Source: Hyphomicrobium nitrativorans NL23 (lineage in GTDB: Bacteria; Pseudomonadota; Alphaproteobacteria; Rhizobiales; Hyphomicrobiaceae). From it: a stretch of 64,000 nt of DNA. The notes beneath the pieces were generated by a model that searched no databases, was not told the DNA's origin, and saw only the letters and a program-made list of their open reading frames with translations. The stretch is taken from contig NC_022997.1 of NCBI RefSeq assembly GCF_000503895.1, positions 2,793,821-2,857,820 of the forward strand. Direction: 5' to 3'. The position numbers were made by a program, and so were the translations under genes. Of the stretch, positions 1 through 9,549 are shown in pieces (the first letter of the stretch is position 1; every line of letters begins with the position of its first letter).

Positions 1-1
1 C

Positions 2-523
2 AGCGGGCTCAACCTCCAGAAGCTGTTCGCAGCGAAGGCCAGCGGCCAGTCTGTCAGCAGCACGGCCGGGGAGGATGGGCACGAACTCATGTCGGCGGAC
101 GATCTCGTCGGCGTCGATTGCGATATCCTCGCGCCTTCCGCGTTGGAAAACATGATCCATGAAGGCAACGCGGCGCAGGTGAAAGCGAAGATCGTGCTCG
201 AACTGGCCAACGGGCCGGTGACATCGGAAGCCGATGCGATCCTGGAGAAGAACGGCATCGTCGTGCTGCCCGACATTCTCGCGAACGCCGGTGGAGTGAC
301 GGTCTCCTACTTCGAGTGGGTTCAGAACCGCCAGGGCTTCTACTGGACCATCGAAGAGATCCACGACCGCTTGAAGACGATCATGGAACGCGAAGGCCGT
401 GCAATCTGGGACATCTCGCGAGAGAAGAACATCTCGATGCGCACTGCCGCCTACGTGCACGCGCTCGGACGCCTCGCGGAAGCGATCGAAGCGCACGGCA
501 CGCAGAGCTTCTTCACGAGCTGA
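2..523 (+). CDS. Glu/Leu/Phe/Val dehydrogenase, C-terminal part (5' truncated by window)
   Basis: The frame is open from base 2 to a TGA at 521-523, giving the last 173 residues of an amino-acid dehydrogenase. The motifs DCDILAPSALEN, AKIVLELANGPVT and LPDILANAGGVTVSYFEW are characteristic of the NAD(P)-binding half of glutamate dehydrogenases. These enzymes oxidatively deaminate glutamate to 2-oxoglutarate in the cytosol, or run in reverse. The N-terminal substrate-binding domain lies outside the window, so coenzyme preference and strict substrate (Glu versus Leu/Phe/Val) cannot be decided here. It is followed 76 bases later by glpD on the same strand. Confidence 0.93.
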   Translation, partial: SGLNLQKLFAAKASGQSVSSTAGEDGHELMSADDLVGVDCDILAPSALENMIHEGNAAQVKAKIVLELANGPVTSEADAILEKNGIVVLPDILANAGGVTVSYFEWVQNRQGFYWTIEEIHDRLKTIMEREGRAIWDISREKNISMRTAAYVHALGRLAEAIEAHGTQSFFTS

Positions 524-551
524 GCCTCACCCATCCGCCCCCATTGATGTG

Positions 552-581
552 CCCTGAGGAATATGTTCGATAGCCTCAGGG
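552..581. repeat. 8-bp perfect inverted repeat between the dehydrogenase and glpD
   Basis: Arms CCCTGAGG (552-559) and CCTCAGGG (574-581) are separated by 14 bases. It could be a weak terminator of the upstream gene (no T-run follows), an mRNA hairpin, or an operator in front of glpD. The glpD start follows 18 bases after the right arm. Confidence 0.45.
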
Positions 582-599
582 AACGGGAGCGGATGGGGT

Positions 600-2117
600 A
601 TGTCCGGCACGATCTACGATCTGGCGATTATCGGCGGCGGTATCAACGGCGCCGGTATCGCTGCCGATGCCGCCGGGCGTGGCCTCAGGGTCGTGCTTTT
701 CGAGAAGGGCGATCTTGCCTGCGGAACTTCGTCTGCAAGCTCGAAGCTGATCCATGGCGGATTGCGTTATCTCGAACAGCGCGAATTCCGGCTGGTGCGG
801 CATGCGCTCGCCGAGCGAGAGGTTCTCCTCGACCGGGCGGCGCACCTGATTCACCCGTTGCGGTTCGTCATCCCGCACGCCGCCGGCATGCGACCGCGCA
901 TCGTGATGCGGGCCGGGCTCTTCCTCTACGACAGTCTGGCGCGCCGCCGCCGTATTCCCGCGTCTGCATCGGTGGATCTCACGCGCGATCCGATGGGAGC
1001 CGCGCTGCGTCCTGAGTTCCGGAACGGGTTTTCCTACCACGATTGCTGGGTCGACGATGCGCGGCTCGTTGCGATCACCGCGCTCGATGCTGCCGAACGC
1101 GGCGCGCACATCCTCACGCGGGCCCCCGTCACGCGCATCGTGCGCGAGGGCGAGGGCTGGCGGATCGACGCCGAAGCGGGCGGCGCGCGACACGCCTTCT
1201 CCGCGCGCGCGGTCGTGAATGCCGCCGGGCCGTGGTGCGCGGACGTCGCCGCGCTTGCAAGGCCGGAAGGGGCCGGTTCCAAGGCGGCTGTGCCAATGCT
1301 GAGACTGGTGCGCGGCACGCATATCGTCGTCCCGCGCATTCCCGGCGCGGACGATGCCCTTCTCCTGCAAAACGCCGACGGGCGCGTCGTGTTCGTGCTG
1401 CCGTTCGGCGCGCGCTTCACGATGATCGGCACGACCGAGGTTGTCGTCTCAACGCCCGCCGAGGGCTTCGTGGCAAGCGCGGAGGAGGAGGCGTACCTGA
1501 TCGAGGCGGCCGGACGTTATCTGTCTCATCCCCTCACCCGCACGGACATCGTGTGGCGGTTCGCGGGCGTTCGCCCTCTCGTCGATGACGGGGCTGCAAC
1601 CGCATCCTCCGTCACGCGCGATTGGCGGCTCGATCTCGTTCAGCCGGCCGGATCCGCTCCGTTCCTCAATGTCATCGGCGGGAAGATCACGACGTTTCGC
1701 CTGCTGGCCGAAGCGGTGCTGGACCGGCTTCGGCCGTTCTTCCCCGGGATGGGAGGTGCGTGGACGGCGCACGCGCCGCTGCCAGGCGGAGATGTGGGAC
1801 CGCATGGCCTCACGGGTTACCGCGCGGATCTCGCACGACGACGGCCGGGGTTCGCACCCGAAACGCTCGACCGCCTCGCCGCGCTTTACGGGACGCGCGC
1901 AGATCGCGTCATCGGAGATGCCGCACACGATGCAGATCTCGGAGCAGCGCTCGGCGGAGGGCTGACCGAGCGCGAGATCTGCTATCTCCGTGACACCGAA
2001 TGGGCGCGTACGGCGGAGGACGTTCTCTGGCGGCGCACGAAGGCGGGGCTCGATCTCAGCGCCGGGGAACGGCCAGAGGCAGAGGCCAAGATCGCGCGCC
2101 TGGTCTCTCGCACGTAA
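600..2117 (+). CDS. glpD: aerobic glycerol-3-phosphate dehydrogenase
   Basis: This 505-residue flavoprotein oxidises sn-glycerol 3-phosphate to dihydroxyacetone phosphate at the inner face of the cytoplasmic membrane and feeds electrons to quinone. An N-terminal FAD dinucleotide fold is seen (IIGGGINGAG, about residues 10-19). It is followed by the family signatures GTSSASSKLIHGGLRYLEQ and later NVIGGKITTFRLLAE. Length matches the family (about 500 residues). The ATG at 600 immediately precedes the FAD fold, as expected. No glpK, glpF or glpR lies nearby, so it stands alone here, downstream of the amino-acid dehydrogenase and convergent with the SDR gene. Confidence 0.96.
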   Translation: MSGTIYDLAIIGGGINGAGIAADAAGRGLRVVLFEKGDLACGTSSASSKLIHGGLRYLEQREFRLVRHALAEREVLLDRAAHLIHPLRFVIPHAAGMRPRIVMRAGLFLYDSLARRRRIPASASVDLTRDPMGAALRPEFRNGFSYHDCWVDDARLVAITALDAAERGAHILTRAPVTRIVREGEGWRIDAEAGGARHAFSARAVVNAAGPWCADVAALARPEGAGSKAAVPMLRLVRGTHIVVPRIPGADDALLLQNADGRVVFVLPFGARFTMIGTTEVVVSTPAEGFVASAEEEAYLIEAAGRYLSHPLTRTDIVWRFAGVRPLVDDGAATASSVTRDWRLDLVQPAGSAPFLNVIGGKITTFRLLAEAVLDRLRPFFPGMGGAWTAHAPLPGGDVGPHGLTGYRADLARRRPGFAPETLDRLAALYGTRADRVIGDAAHDADLGAALGGGLTEREICYLRDTEWARTAEDVLWRRTKAGLDLSAGERPEAEAKIARLVSRT

Positions 2118-2121
2118 TCGC

Positions 2122-2149
2122 TTCACGCCTTATCCGCCTGAGGCGTGAA
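2122..2149. terminator. hairpin between convergent glpD and SDR gene
   Basis: Arms TTCACGCC (2122-2129) and GGCGTGAA (2142-2149) form a perfect 8-bp stem with a 12-base loop, in the 89-base gap between two convergent genes. No clear T-run follows on either strand, so termination is inferred from position. Confidence 0.35.
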
Positions 2150-2206
2150 TGATCGGCCTCACCAAAGAGATAGAGCGTGATCCAAGTTCAATCGAACTGA
2201 TCAGCT

Positions 2207-2995
2207 TCAGAATGCGCTGCGGATCAATCCGCCTTCGGCGCGGATATTCGACCCATTGATTGCGGATGCGCGCTCGGAGCAGACGAAGGACACCACATCG
2301 CCGATTTCCTTCGGATCGATCAACCGCGCAATCAGCGACGATGGCCTGTTCTCCGCCATGAAGCGCCGCTCGGCCTCTGCGAAATCGAGGCCGGGGTAAA
2401 CACCCGATATGAATTTTTCCACGCCCTCGGTGCGTGTCGGGCCGGGGAGCACGGAGTTGACGGTCACGCGCGTTCCCTTGGTCAGTTCCGCAAGAGACCG
2501 CGAAATGCCGAGCTGGATCGTCTTGGTGGCGCTGTAGTGCGCCATCTCGGGCGCCGGGCTGATGCCGGACTCGCTCGATATGAAAACGACGCGGCCCTTG
2601 CCCCGGTCGATCATGCCTTTCAGATAGTGGCGCGCCAAACGCACACCACTCATGACGTTGACCTCGAACAGCCGCTGCCAGGCTTCGTCCGTTTCGTCGA
2701 AGAAGCCGACCGCCTCATAGATCCCGAGGTTGTTCACCAAGATGTCCGCAGCAGGAATGGCGGCGATCGTCACAGCACATCCCTCGGCCGTGCCGTTGTC
2801 GGCCACGAGCGGAACGAGATCGGCCGCGGGGTGCGTTTTGCGGACGTCCTCGATCGCTTTGCCGACGGCGGCCTCGCTCCGGCCGTTGATCGTGACGCGC
2901 GCGCCCTCGGCCGCAAGCGAGCGGGCAATCTCAAGGCCGATGCCGCCGGAGGATGCGGTCACAAGAGCTGTTTTGCCAGCAAGATCGAGGTCCAT
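2207..2995 (-). CDS. SDR family NAD(P)-dependent oxidoreductase
   Basis: A 262-residue classical short-chain dehydrogenase/reductase. It shows the cofactor glycine motif TASSGGIG (residues 13-20), NNLG in place of the usual NNAG, a catalytic Ser in FISSESG and the active-site YSATK. The C-terminal part resembles the SDR group with a motif like [10 protein letters not shown]. The substrate cannot be deduced from sequence, and neighbours give no pathway link. The ATG at 2995 sits just before the first beta strand, as is normal for the family. Confidence 0.9.
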   Translation of the reverse strand: MDLDLAGKTALVTASSGGIGLEIARSLAAEGARVTINGRSEAAVGKAIEDVRKTHPAADLVPLVADNGTAEGCAVTIAAIPAADILVNNLGIYEAVGFFDETDEAWQRLFEVNVMSGVRLARHYLKGMIDRGKGRVVFISSESGISPAPEMAHYSATKTIQLGISRSLAELTKGTRVTVNSVLPGPTRTEGVEKFISGVYPGLDFAEAERRFMAENRPSSLIARLIDPKEIGDVVSFVCSERASAINGSNIRAEGGLIRSAF

Positions 2996-3476
2996 GAGAT
3001 CTCCTTATGTTTCTCTCTACGTCGCACAGCGGCGGCGGCCCTTGCAAAGACGGCATGGGACGTTGGCGGACCGTCTTTTGCGAGCAGGCTTTGCGTCATC
3101 TGGGGAGACCGATCTCAACGCTCAAGTGGCGCGGCCGACGGAAGTCGAGCGCTCGTTTCGTTCAGAACGAGCAACCCAACCGTTACAGCGGTGGCGTGCG
3201 GGCCCTTGCGTTTTCTTCCTGGCGCTTCACGAATCATTTAGGCTGTAAATGTTCATAATATAGCGTACGGTGCGCTTCGCCCCATCTGGACGGGGCGTTC
3301 TTTCTTCTTTGAATTCAACGCGTTATGCGTGTCGCCATAGAATTGACGGCATCTCGGTGCGGATGCTCTGTCTATTGTCCAAATTAGCACATGTTCAGAT
3401 GTATGCATAAGCTGTTAAAGAGACACCGCTGTCGTTCACATGCGGTTTCCGCATCGCTTGGTCGAAGTGCCCATCC
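2996..3476. other. 481-base intergenic stretch
   Basis: This stretch separates the SDR gene (leftward) from the diguanylate cyclase gene (rightward) and should hold both promoters. It contains a hairpin plus T-rich tail reading rightward (see 3278-3309) that no annotated rightward gene explains. The part from 3300 to 3440 is clearly more AT-rich than the genes. Open frames here are short and lack a convincing ribosome binding site, so no protein is called. Confidence 0.5.
3278..3309 (+). terminator. orphan intrinsic-terminator-like hairpin
   Basis: CGCCCC (3278-3283) pairs with GGGGCG (3292-3297) around an 8-base loop and is followed by TTCTTTCTTCTTT. It reads on the plus strand, but the nearest upstream plus-strand gene ends at 2117. 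It may therefore end a small RNA transcribed across 3000-3280, or catch read-through. Confidence 0.45.
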
Positions 3477-4571
3477 ATGAATTCATCCCCCGACTTGTCC
3501 CGCTCTCAGCAAGGCATTCTTGCAGTCGGGGCAGGTGTGCTCGGCGCCGCGATCGTCGCTTTGCTGGCTATTTCAGACTTCGATCTGACCCCTATCCGGA
3601 CGTTGCGGTCCGTGCACGTCGGCGGTGGCGGCACGATCATCTCGACCCAGTACAATCCCTTCGCCATCCTCGCCATCGCGCTCGTCGGTCTCGCCATCGT
3701 CGGGGCGTTCGCATGGCTCATTGCCCGCTTTGCGCCACTGCTCGCCAGCGCGAGCTTCGCGAGCATCGGTGGCACATCGAGCGCCGTCGCGAGGGCGGGC
3801 CAACGCATCGAGCGCGAGCTTTCCAAGGTGCTCGAACTGATCCGTGGACATATTTCCTCCAACGAGAGCTACGCAAAGTCCCTCGCCAACGCGCAATCGC
3901 GCCTCTCCGAGCTTTCCGAGGGCGAACAGGTTCGCGTCATCGTGAGCCTGCTCGTTGCCGAGAACGAGCGGATGCGTCGCGACAGCAGCGAACTTAAGGT
4001 CAAGCTCGAAGAGTCCCAGCGGCAGATCGAGACGCTACGCTCCAATCTTATCGAAGCAGAAGAGGTGGTGCTCAGAGATCCGTTGACGGGCGTGGGCAAC
4101 CGGCGGTGCTTCGACATCGAGATCGAGAAAGCGATCGCGGACAGCCGCGATAGCGGCGCGCCGCTTTCGCTTGTCATGTGCGACATCGACCACTTCAAGC
4201 GCGTCAACGATGACTTCGGCCATCAGGTCGGCGACGAGATCATCAAGATGTTCTCTCGTGTCATCGAGGCGAGCGTGCGCGACGGCGACACCGTGATCCG
4301 CTATGGCGGCGAAGAGTTTGCGATCATCCTGCCAAAGGCCGGCCAAGACGTCGCCAAATCGATCGCCGAACGCATCCGCCGGCAGTTCGAAAGCAAGAAG
4401 CTCACGGTCCGCGAGACAAACCAGAAGATCGGACAGATGACGGCATCGTTCGGCGTCGCGGAATACCGTTCGGGAGACGATACGGAACTGCTCGTCCAGC
4501 GCGCGGACACCAAGCTTTACGACGCAAAATCGGGCGGGCGAAATCAGGTGTCGACCTACGGCGACAATTAA
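3477..4571 (+). CDS. membrane-bound GGDEF diguanylate cyclase
   Basis: A 364-residue protein with two N-terminal membrane helices (about residues 13-32 and 62-85). These flank a short periplasmic loop. A helical/coiled-coil linker follows, then a GGDEF domain. The active site is GGEEF (277-281), a catalytically competent variant. An RxxD inhibitory site (RDGD, 268-271) sits exactly five residues upstream, so feedback inhibition by c-di-GMP is likely. It should make c-di-GMP from two GTP. The small periplasmic loop has no recognised sensor fold. It is convergent with a second c-di-GMP enzyme. Confidence 0.93.
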   Translation: MNSSPDLSRSQQGILAVGAGVLGAAIVALLAISDFDLTPIRTLRSVHVGGGGTIISTQYNPFAILAIALVGLAIVGAFAWLIARFAPLLASASFASIGGTSSAVARAGQRIERELSKVLELIRGHISSNESYAKSLANAQSRLSELSEGEQVRVIVSLLVAENERMRRDSSELKVKLEESQRQIETLRSNLIEAEEVVLRDPLTGVGNRRCFDIEIEKAIADSRDSGAPLSLVMCDIDHFKRVNDDFGHQVGDEIIKMFSRVIEASVRDGDTVIRYGGEEFAIILPKAGQDVAKSIAERIRRQFESKKLTVRETNQKIGQMTASFGVAEYRSGDDTELLVQRADTKLYDAKSGGRNQVSTYGDN

Positions 4572-4604
4572 GGCGTCGCCCTCGCCACGCTCCTTTGCTT
4601 CCGC

Positions 4605-6491
4605 TTAGACCGTTGCCTGCTCGTGCTTTTTCGGGGGCAGGAACCGCGTCCGTTTCTCGCTCTTTGGCGCCGGCTTGACGATTTGGGCGTACTTGGCGAT
4701 GGGAAGCGGCTTGCCGATCAGATAGCCCTGCACTTCACTGCAACCCAAATCCCGCAACATTTCGAGTTGGAATTGCGTCTCGACGCCCTCGGCTATGACG
4801 GGGCGGCCAAGGGCGCGGCCGAGGCTCAGGATCGAATTGACGATCGCCGCAGCATCCGTGTTTTCGACCATGTCGGCGATGAAGCTCCGGTCGATCTTGA
4901 TACGGTCGAAGGGGAACGACCGCAGCGTGCTCAACGAGGAGTACCCGGTTCCGAAATCGTCAATCGCCACGCTGACGCCAAGCGCCTTCAGCCGCTCCAA
5001 CGTTCTCATCGCCGCATTCGAATCGTAAATGAACAGGCTTTCCGTCACCTCGATCTCAAGGCGGCTGGGATCGACGTTCGAGGCACGCAGCGTTTCCTCG
5101 ACGAGGTGGGCGAAATCGACATGGACGATTTGCGCCGGCGACGCATTGACGGAAACGCGCAGATGCTCCGGCCACCGCGCGGCCTGGGCCAACGCTTCCC
5201 GAAGGACGAATGCGCCGATCTCGGCAATGACGCCGCACGCTTCCGCCGCGGGAATGAACTTCTCGGGCGACACGAAACCGTGGATCGGATGTTTCCAGCG
5301 TAGCAGCGCTTCGAACCCGACGATGTCGCAGCTCTCGACATGAGCCTGAGGCTGGTAGACTACGGAGAGCTGGCCTGCCGCTGCGGCAAGAGACACATCG
5401 CGCTCGAAGGAGCGGCGGGCGTGCTTCTCGGCATCCATTTCACACGAATAGAAGGCATAGCCGGAGCGGTTGTCCCGCTTGACGCGGCAGAGCGCGGTAT
5501 CGGCGTGCCCCATGAGGCCATCGAGATCCTTGCCGTCGCCCGGGAAGCAGGCAACGCCGATGGACGCCGCAGCCTTGACCTCGACATCCGCTTCGAGGCC
5601 GTATCGGCCTGAGAGCTGCTTGCTCAGCCGCTGCGCGAGAGAGACGAACTCTCCGCGATCCTCCCCTTGTGTTTTCACAATGAGAAATTCGTCGCTACCA
5701 AGGCGCGCGACCAGATCGGCTTCGCCTGTGATGGCGCGAATTCTATCCGCGACGCGGCACAAAAGCTGGTCGCCGGCCTTGTGGCCCCGAAGATCGTTGA
5801 TCGCGCGAAAGCCGTCGAGGTCGATGTAGAATACAGCGACTTCTTTGCCGATCGCGTGTGCGCGGGCGAGGATGTCGGAGAAGTGCTCCGTAAGCAGCGC
5901 GCGGTTACCAAGGCCGGTCAGCGTATCCGTGTAGGCCAGGTGGTGGATACGGGCCTGCGCTTCCCAATGCTCTATGGCGAGCGCGCAGAGATGCGCACAA
6001 AGTTCGACGATGTACTTTTCGGTCTTGCTCGGCTTGCGTGCGGTCGAAAAATAGAAGGCAAACGTGCCGACGACGCGCCCGTCATGCGATTTGATGGGGC
6101 TCGACCAACACGCCCTCAATCCGAGTGCCAGCGCGGCATCGCGGAAATCGACCCAGCGCGGATCGGTTCGGATGCTGCGCACCTCGACGGGCTCACCGTA
6201 ATAGGCAGCGCTTCCGCACGAGCCGATCATCGGGCCGATCGCCAGGCCGTCGATGCCGCGGGAGTAATCGTCGGGAAGCGACGGGGCCGCGAGCGGACGC
6301 AGCCGTCCTTCCGAATCCACCCGGATGACCGAGCAGATGGTGCCGGGCGCAATCTCCTCAGCGCGGGCGCACAGGAGGGTCATCACATCGTGCAGGGGCT
6401 TACCGGACGCAACCGCTACGAGAATTTCATGCTGAATGTCCTTCAGCCGTTTCTCGATAGGCTCCGTGCGTCGTTTTCTTTTGGTTATCAC
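4605..6491 (-). CDS. GAF-GGDEF-EAL bifunctional c-di-GMP protein
   Basis: A 628-residue cytosolic protein. Order: a GAF sensor domain (about 20-175), a GGDEF domain with GSDEF at 265-269, and an EAL domain with the signature EALLRW starting at 394. The EAL catalytic motifs are present (SVNASPAQ, IDDFGTGYSS, KIDRSFI, VIAEGVETQ), so phosphodiesterase activity is expected. The first Gly-Gly of GGDEF is altered (LGSDEF) and no RxxD I-site is obvious. Cyclase activity is therefore uncertain, and the domain may instead bind GTP allosterically. It ends 33 bases from the convergent diguanylate cyclase gene; the two may form a local make/break pair. Confidence 0.92.
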   Translation of the reverse strand: MITKRKRRTEPIEKRLKDIQHEILVAVASGKPLHDVMTLLCARAEEIAPGTICSVIRVDSEGRLRPLAAPSLPDDYSRGIDGLAIGPMIGSCGSAAYYGEPVEVRSIRTDPRWVDFRDAALALGLRACWSSPIKSHDGRVVGTFAFYFSTARKPSKTEKYIVELCAHLCALAIEHWEAQARIHHLAYTDTLTGLGNRALLTEHFSDILARAHAIGKEVAVFYIDLDGFRAINDLRGHKAGDQLLCRVADRIRAITGEADLVARLGSDEFLIVKTQGEDRGEFVSLAQRLSKQLSGRYGLEADVEVKAAASIGVACFPGDGKDLDGLMGHADTALCRVKRDNRSGYAFYSCEMDAEKHARRSFERDVSLAAAAGQLSVVYQPQAHVESCDIVGFEALLRWKHPIHGFVSPEKFIPAAEACGVIAEIGAFVLREALAQAARWPEHLRVSVNASPAQIVHVDFAHLVEETLRASNVDPSRLEIEVTESLFIYDSNAAMRTLERLKALGVSVAIDDFGTGYSSLSTLRSFPFDRIKIDRSFIADMVENTDAAAIVNSILSLGRALGRPVIAEGVETQFQLEMLRDLGCSEVQGYLIGKPLPIAKYAQIVKPAPKSEKRTRFLPPKKHEQATV

Positions 6492-6742
6492 CTCGGCCTC
6501 CTCCCGCGTCGGGACGCGATAATCCGGGGGCCTCCAAGCTTTTTCGTTTATCGCTCTTTTCGGCCGGCTTGAGTGTCGTTTTATGTCACAGGAGGCGTTG
6601 CTGAAATTTTAATATGTGACACTAAACAGCGTGCAGAAAAGGGTTTTTCCGCTTCAATCCGACAACGGCACGCTTTATGCGCGTTTTCGAACGGTTTCTG
6701 CTGCGCGAAAACCGTTCCTATCGGCGGCGGTGTAGACGGCCT

Positions 6743-7024
6743 TCAGAGACAACCCAGACCGGGAATTCCACACACGTACTGATCCATAAAGCGGTTGATG
6801 CAACAGGCTTGGTTCGCCGGGCATTGCCATGTCTTGGTGTCACCGGCATTCGTTTTTGCCGTACAGGTTTTCTGGCCCGCCTTGGCCCTGGTCCTGGATT
6901 TGGCTTTCGCCTTCGTATCGGCAAACGCTGACGGTTCCGCGAGCCAATTGAGGCTCCCCATGCCTGCCGGGCCGGCGATAGTCAGGACGGCAGCCAAACA
7001 CAACGTTACGATTGCGCGTGTCAT
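6743..7024 (-). CDS. small secreted cysteine-rich protein
   Basis: A 93-residue protein of unknown function. The ATG at 7024 opens a signal peptide (TRAIVTLCLAAVLTIAGPAG) with a likely cleavage after SAFA. A short Lys/Arg/Thr-rich stretch follows. Six cysteines lie in the last 40 or so residues (one early, then QCPANQACC, VCG and a near-terminal GC). The even number suggests three disulfides in the periplasm or outside the cell. A longer in-frame start up to 7171 would bury the signal peptide and was rejected. It lies between a c-di-GMP enzyme and ilvC with no operon link. Confidence 0.7.
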   Translation of the reverse strand: MTRAIVTLCLAAVLTIAGPAGMGSLNWLAEPSAFADTKAKAKSRTRAKAGQKTCTAKTNAGDTKTWQCPANQACCINRFMDQYVCGIPGLGCL

Positions 7025-7117
7025 GTTCCGCACTCCAGGATCGGTTGCGTGAGCAATTCCATCGCGATGATATGCGCTCAAACGCTGCCAATTTCCAGCG
7101 ACGGGCGCGAGCCGAGC

Positions 7118-7154
7118 GCGCAAAATCAAAGCGGCGGAGCTTTCGCCCCGCCGC
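7118..7154 (-). terminator. intrinsic terminator downstream of ilvC
   Basis: Read on the minus strand, a GC-rich stem (arms at 7145-7154 and 7131-7140, nine of ten pairs, 4-base loop) is followed by TTTGATTTTG. It begins about 50 bases after the ilvC stop codon. Confidence 0.7.
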
Positions 7155-7205
7155 CTACTTGTCTCAATCATTCGTTGTGCGGCTCTTAAGCTGCCCGCAT
7201 TCGAT

Positions 7206-8345
<1,140 letters not shown>

Positions 8346-8479
8346 TCAACGGCCAAGACGGCCGAAGCCTGAGCGAGCGGGACATGAGGACGCGCGCCCG
8401 GGCGCTTCGTGATTAACAGAACGGAAGGGTGTATCGGCGCAGGATAGCGGGCCCCGAACCCCTCGCCATCGGTTTTGCC

Positions 8480-8983
8480 ATGCGCTCCCTCACAGTCGCC
8501 CGCGTATCTCTCCTCGCAGCCATGTCCGCCTTTCTCGGCGGATGCGGCGACAGCGGGAAAGCGACCGGCGCCAACACGAGCACACGCGGCGTGATCGCGA
8601 GCGCGTCCGATTGCGCGTCCTTCGGCCCCGGCGCCGTGGACGCGTGTGCGGAGGCCATCGAGCGGGCCGTTACCCAGCACGAGGCAACCGTCGCCCACAA
8701 CAACATCGAAAGCTGCGAGAGCGCGGCGGGCGCCGGCAGGTGCGAGCGCGCGGCGTCCGGTAAATATCGCGTGCGTCTCTCCGCATTCCTCGTCACGCTC
8801 GGCGGCTCCCCGCGGGCGGAGCCGCTCTACCCTGCTCCAGCGGGCACGGTGGGCTTCGTCACCGCGAACAAAACCACGCTCGCGGCCAGCGACCACAGCC
8901 TCGCGTTCTCGCGGCTGGCGACCTCCGTTGCCGAGGCGCAGGCTGCAAGCAACGTCAAAGGCAAAAAGCGCTCGATGTTCTAA
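8480..8983 (+). CDS. DUF1190 (YgiB)-like lipoprotein
   Basis: A 167-residue protein with an N-terminal lipoprotein signal ending in the lipobox LGGC. The ATG at 8480 was chosen because the signal starts directly after it. A GTG at 8429 has its Shine-Dalgarno too close. The spacing of mature cysteines (ASDCASFGPGAVDAC ... ESCESAAGAGRC) follows the DUF1190/YgiB pattern as I recall it, with a variable C-terminus. No function is established for the family. It is convergent with ilvN, 17 bases away, and sits inside the otherwise leftward ilv region. Confidence 0.7.
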   Translation: MRSLTVARVSLLAAMSAFLGGCGDSGKATGANTSTRGVIASASDCASFGPGAVDACAEAIERAVTQHEATVAHNNIESCESAAGAGRCERAASGKYRVRLSAFLVTLGGSPRAEPLYPAPAGTVGFVTANKTTLAASDHSLAFSRLATSVAEAQAASNVKGKKRSMF

Positions 8984-9000
8984 GCGGCGAGAGGCCTGCA

Positions 9001-9549
9001 TCACATCGCTGCCGCGCCACGGCCGATGGCGGCGATGCCCGTGCGCGACACCTCGACGAGGCCGAGCTCCGTCATAAGGTTGATGAAGGTCTCGATCTTG
9101 CCGGGCTTGCCCGTGACCTCGAACACGAAGTGCTCGATCGACGTATCGACGACCTGCGCGCGGAAAATCTCCGCCATGCGCAAGGCTTCGAGCCGCTTTT
9201 CACCCTTGCCGACGACCTTGACGAGGGCGAGCTCGCGTTCCAGCGAGACGCCCTCCGCCGTGAGGTCGCGCACGCGATGCACCGGAACGAGGCGTTCGAG
9301 CTGATGCTTGATCTGCTCGATCACGGCAGGCGTGCCGCGCGTGATGATGGTGATGCGCGACAGATGCTTCTCGTGCTCGGTCTCGGTCACGGTCAAGCTG
9401 TCGATGTTGTAGCCGCGGCCAGAAAAGAGACCGATAACACGCGCGAGAACGCCCGGCTCGTTGTCGACGAGCACCGACAGCGTGCGGGTTTCGACCTCCT
9501 GGCGAAGAGCGGGGCCCGCGTAGTGCGTCTGAGGATTGGGGTTGATCAT
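9001..9549 (-). CDS. ilvN: acetolactate synthase small (regulatory) subunit
   Basis: A 182-residue regulatory subunit of acetohydroxyacid synthase, also called ilvH. The N-terminal ACT domain is clear (TLSVLVDNEPGVLARVIGLF, SGRGYNIDSLTV). A C-terminal regulatory domain follows (VVGKGEKRLEALRMAEIFRA). The ACT dimer binds valine and mediates feedback inhibition of the large subunit. The ATG at 9549 overlaps the stop of the preceding gene by four bases (ATGA), so translation is probably coupled. Longer in-frame extension upstream has no family support. Confidence 0.96.
   Translation of the reverse strand: MINPNPQTHYAGPALRQEVETRTLSVLVDNEPGVLARVIGLFSGRGYNIDSLTVTETEHEKHLSRITIITRGTPAVIEQIKHQLERLVPVHRVRDLTAEGVSLERELALVKVVGKGEKRLEALRMAEIFRAQVVDTSIEHFVFEVTGKPGKIETFINLMTELGLVEVSRTGIAAIGRGAAAM

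Noticed and set aside
2996-3258. Short plus-strand frames upstream of the diguanylate cyclase gene
   Set aside because: They lack ribosome binding sites and recognisable content, and partly overlap the SDR gene and its upstream region.
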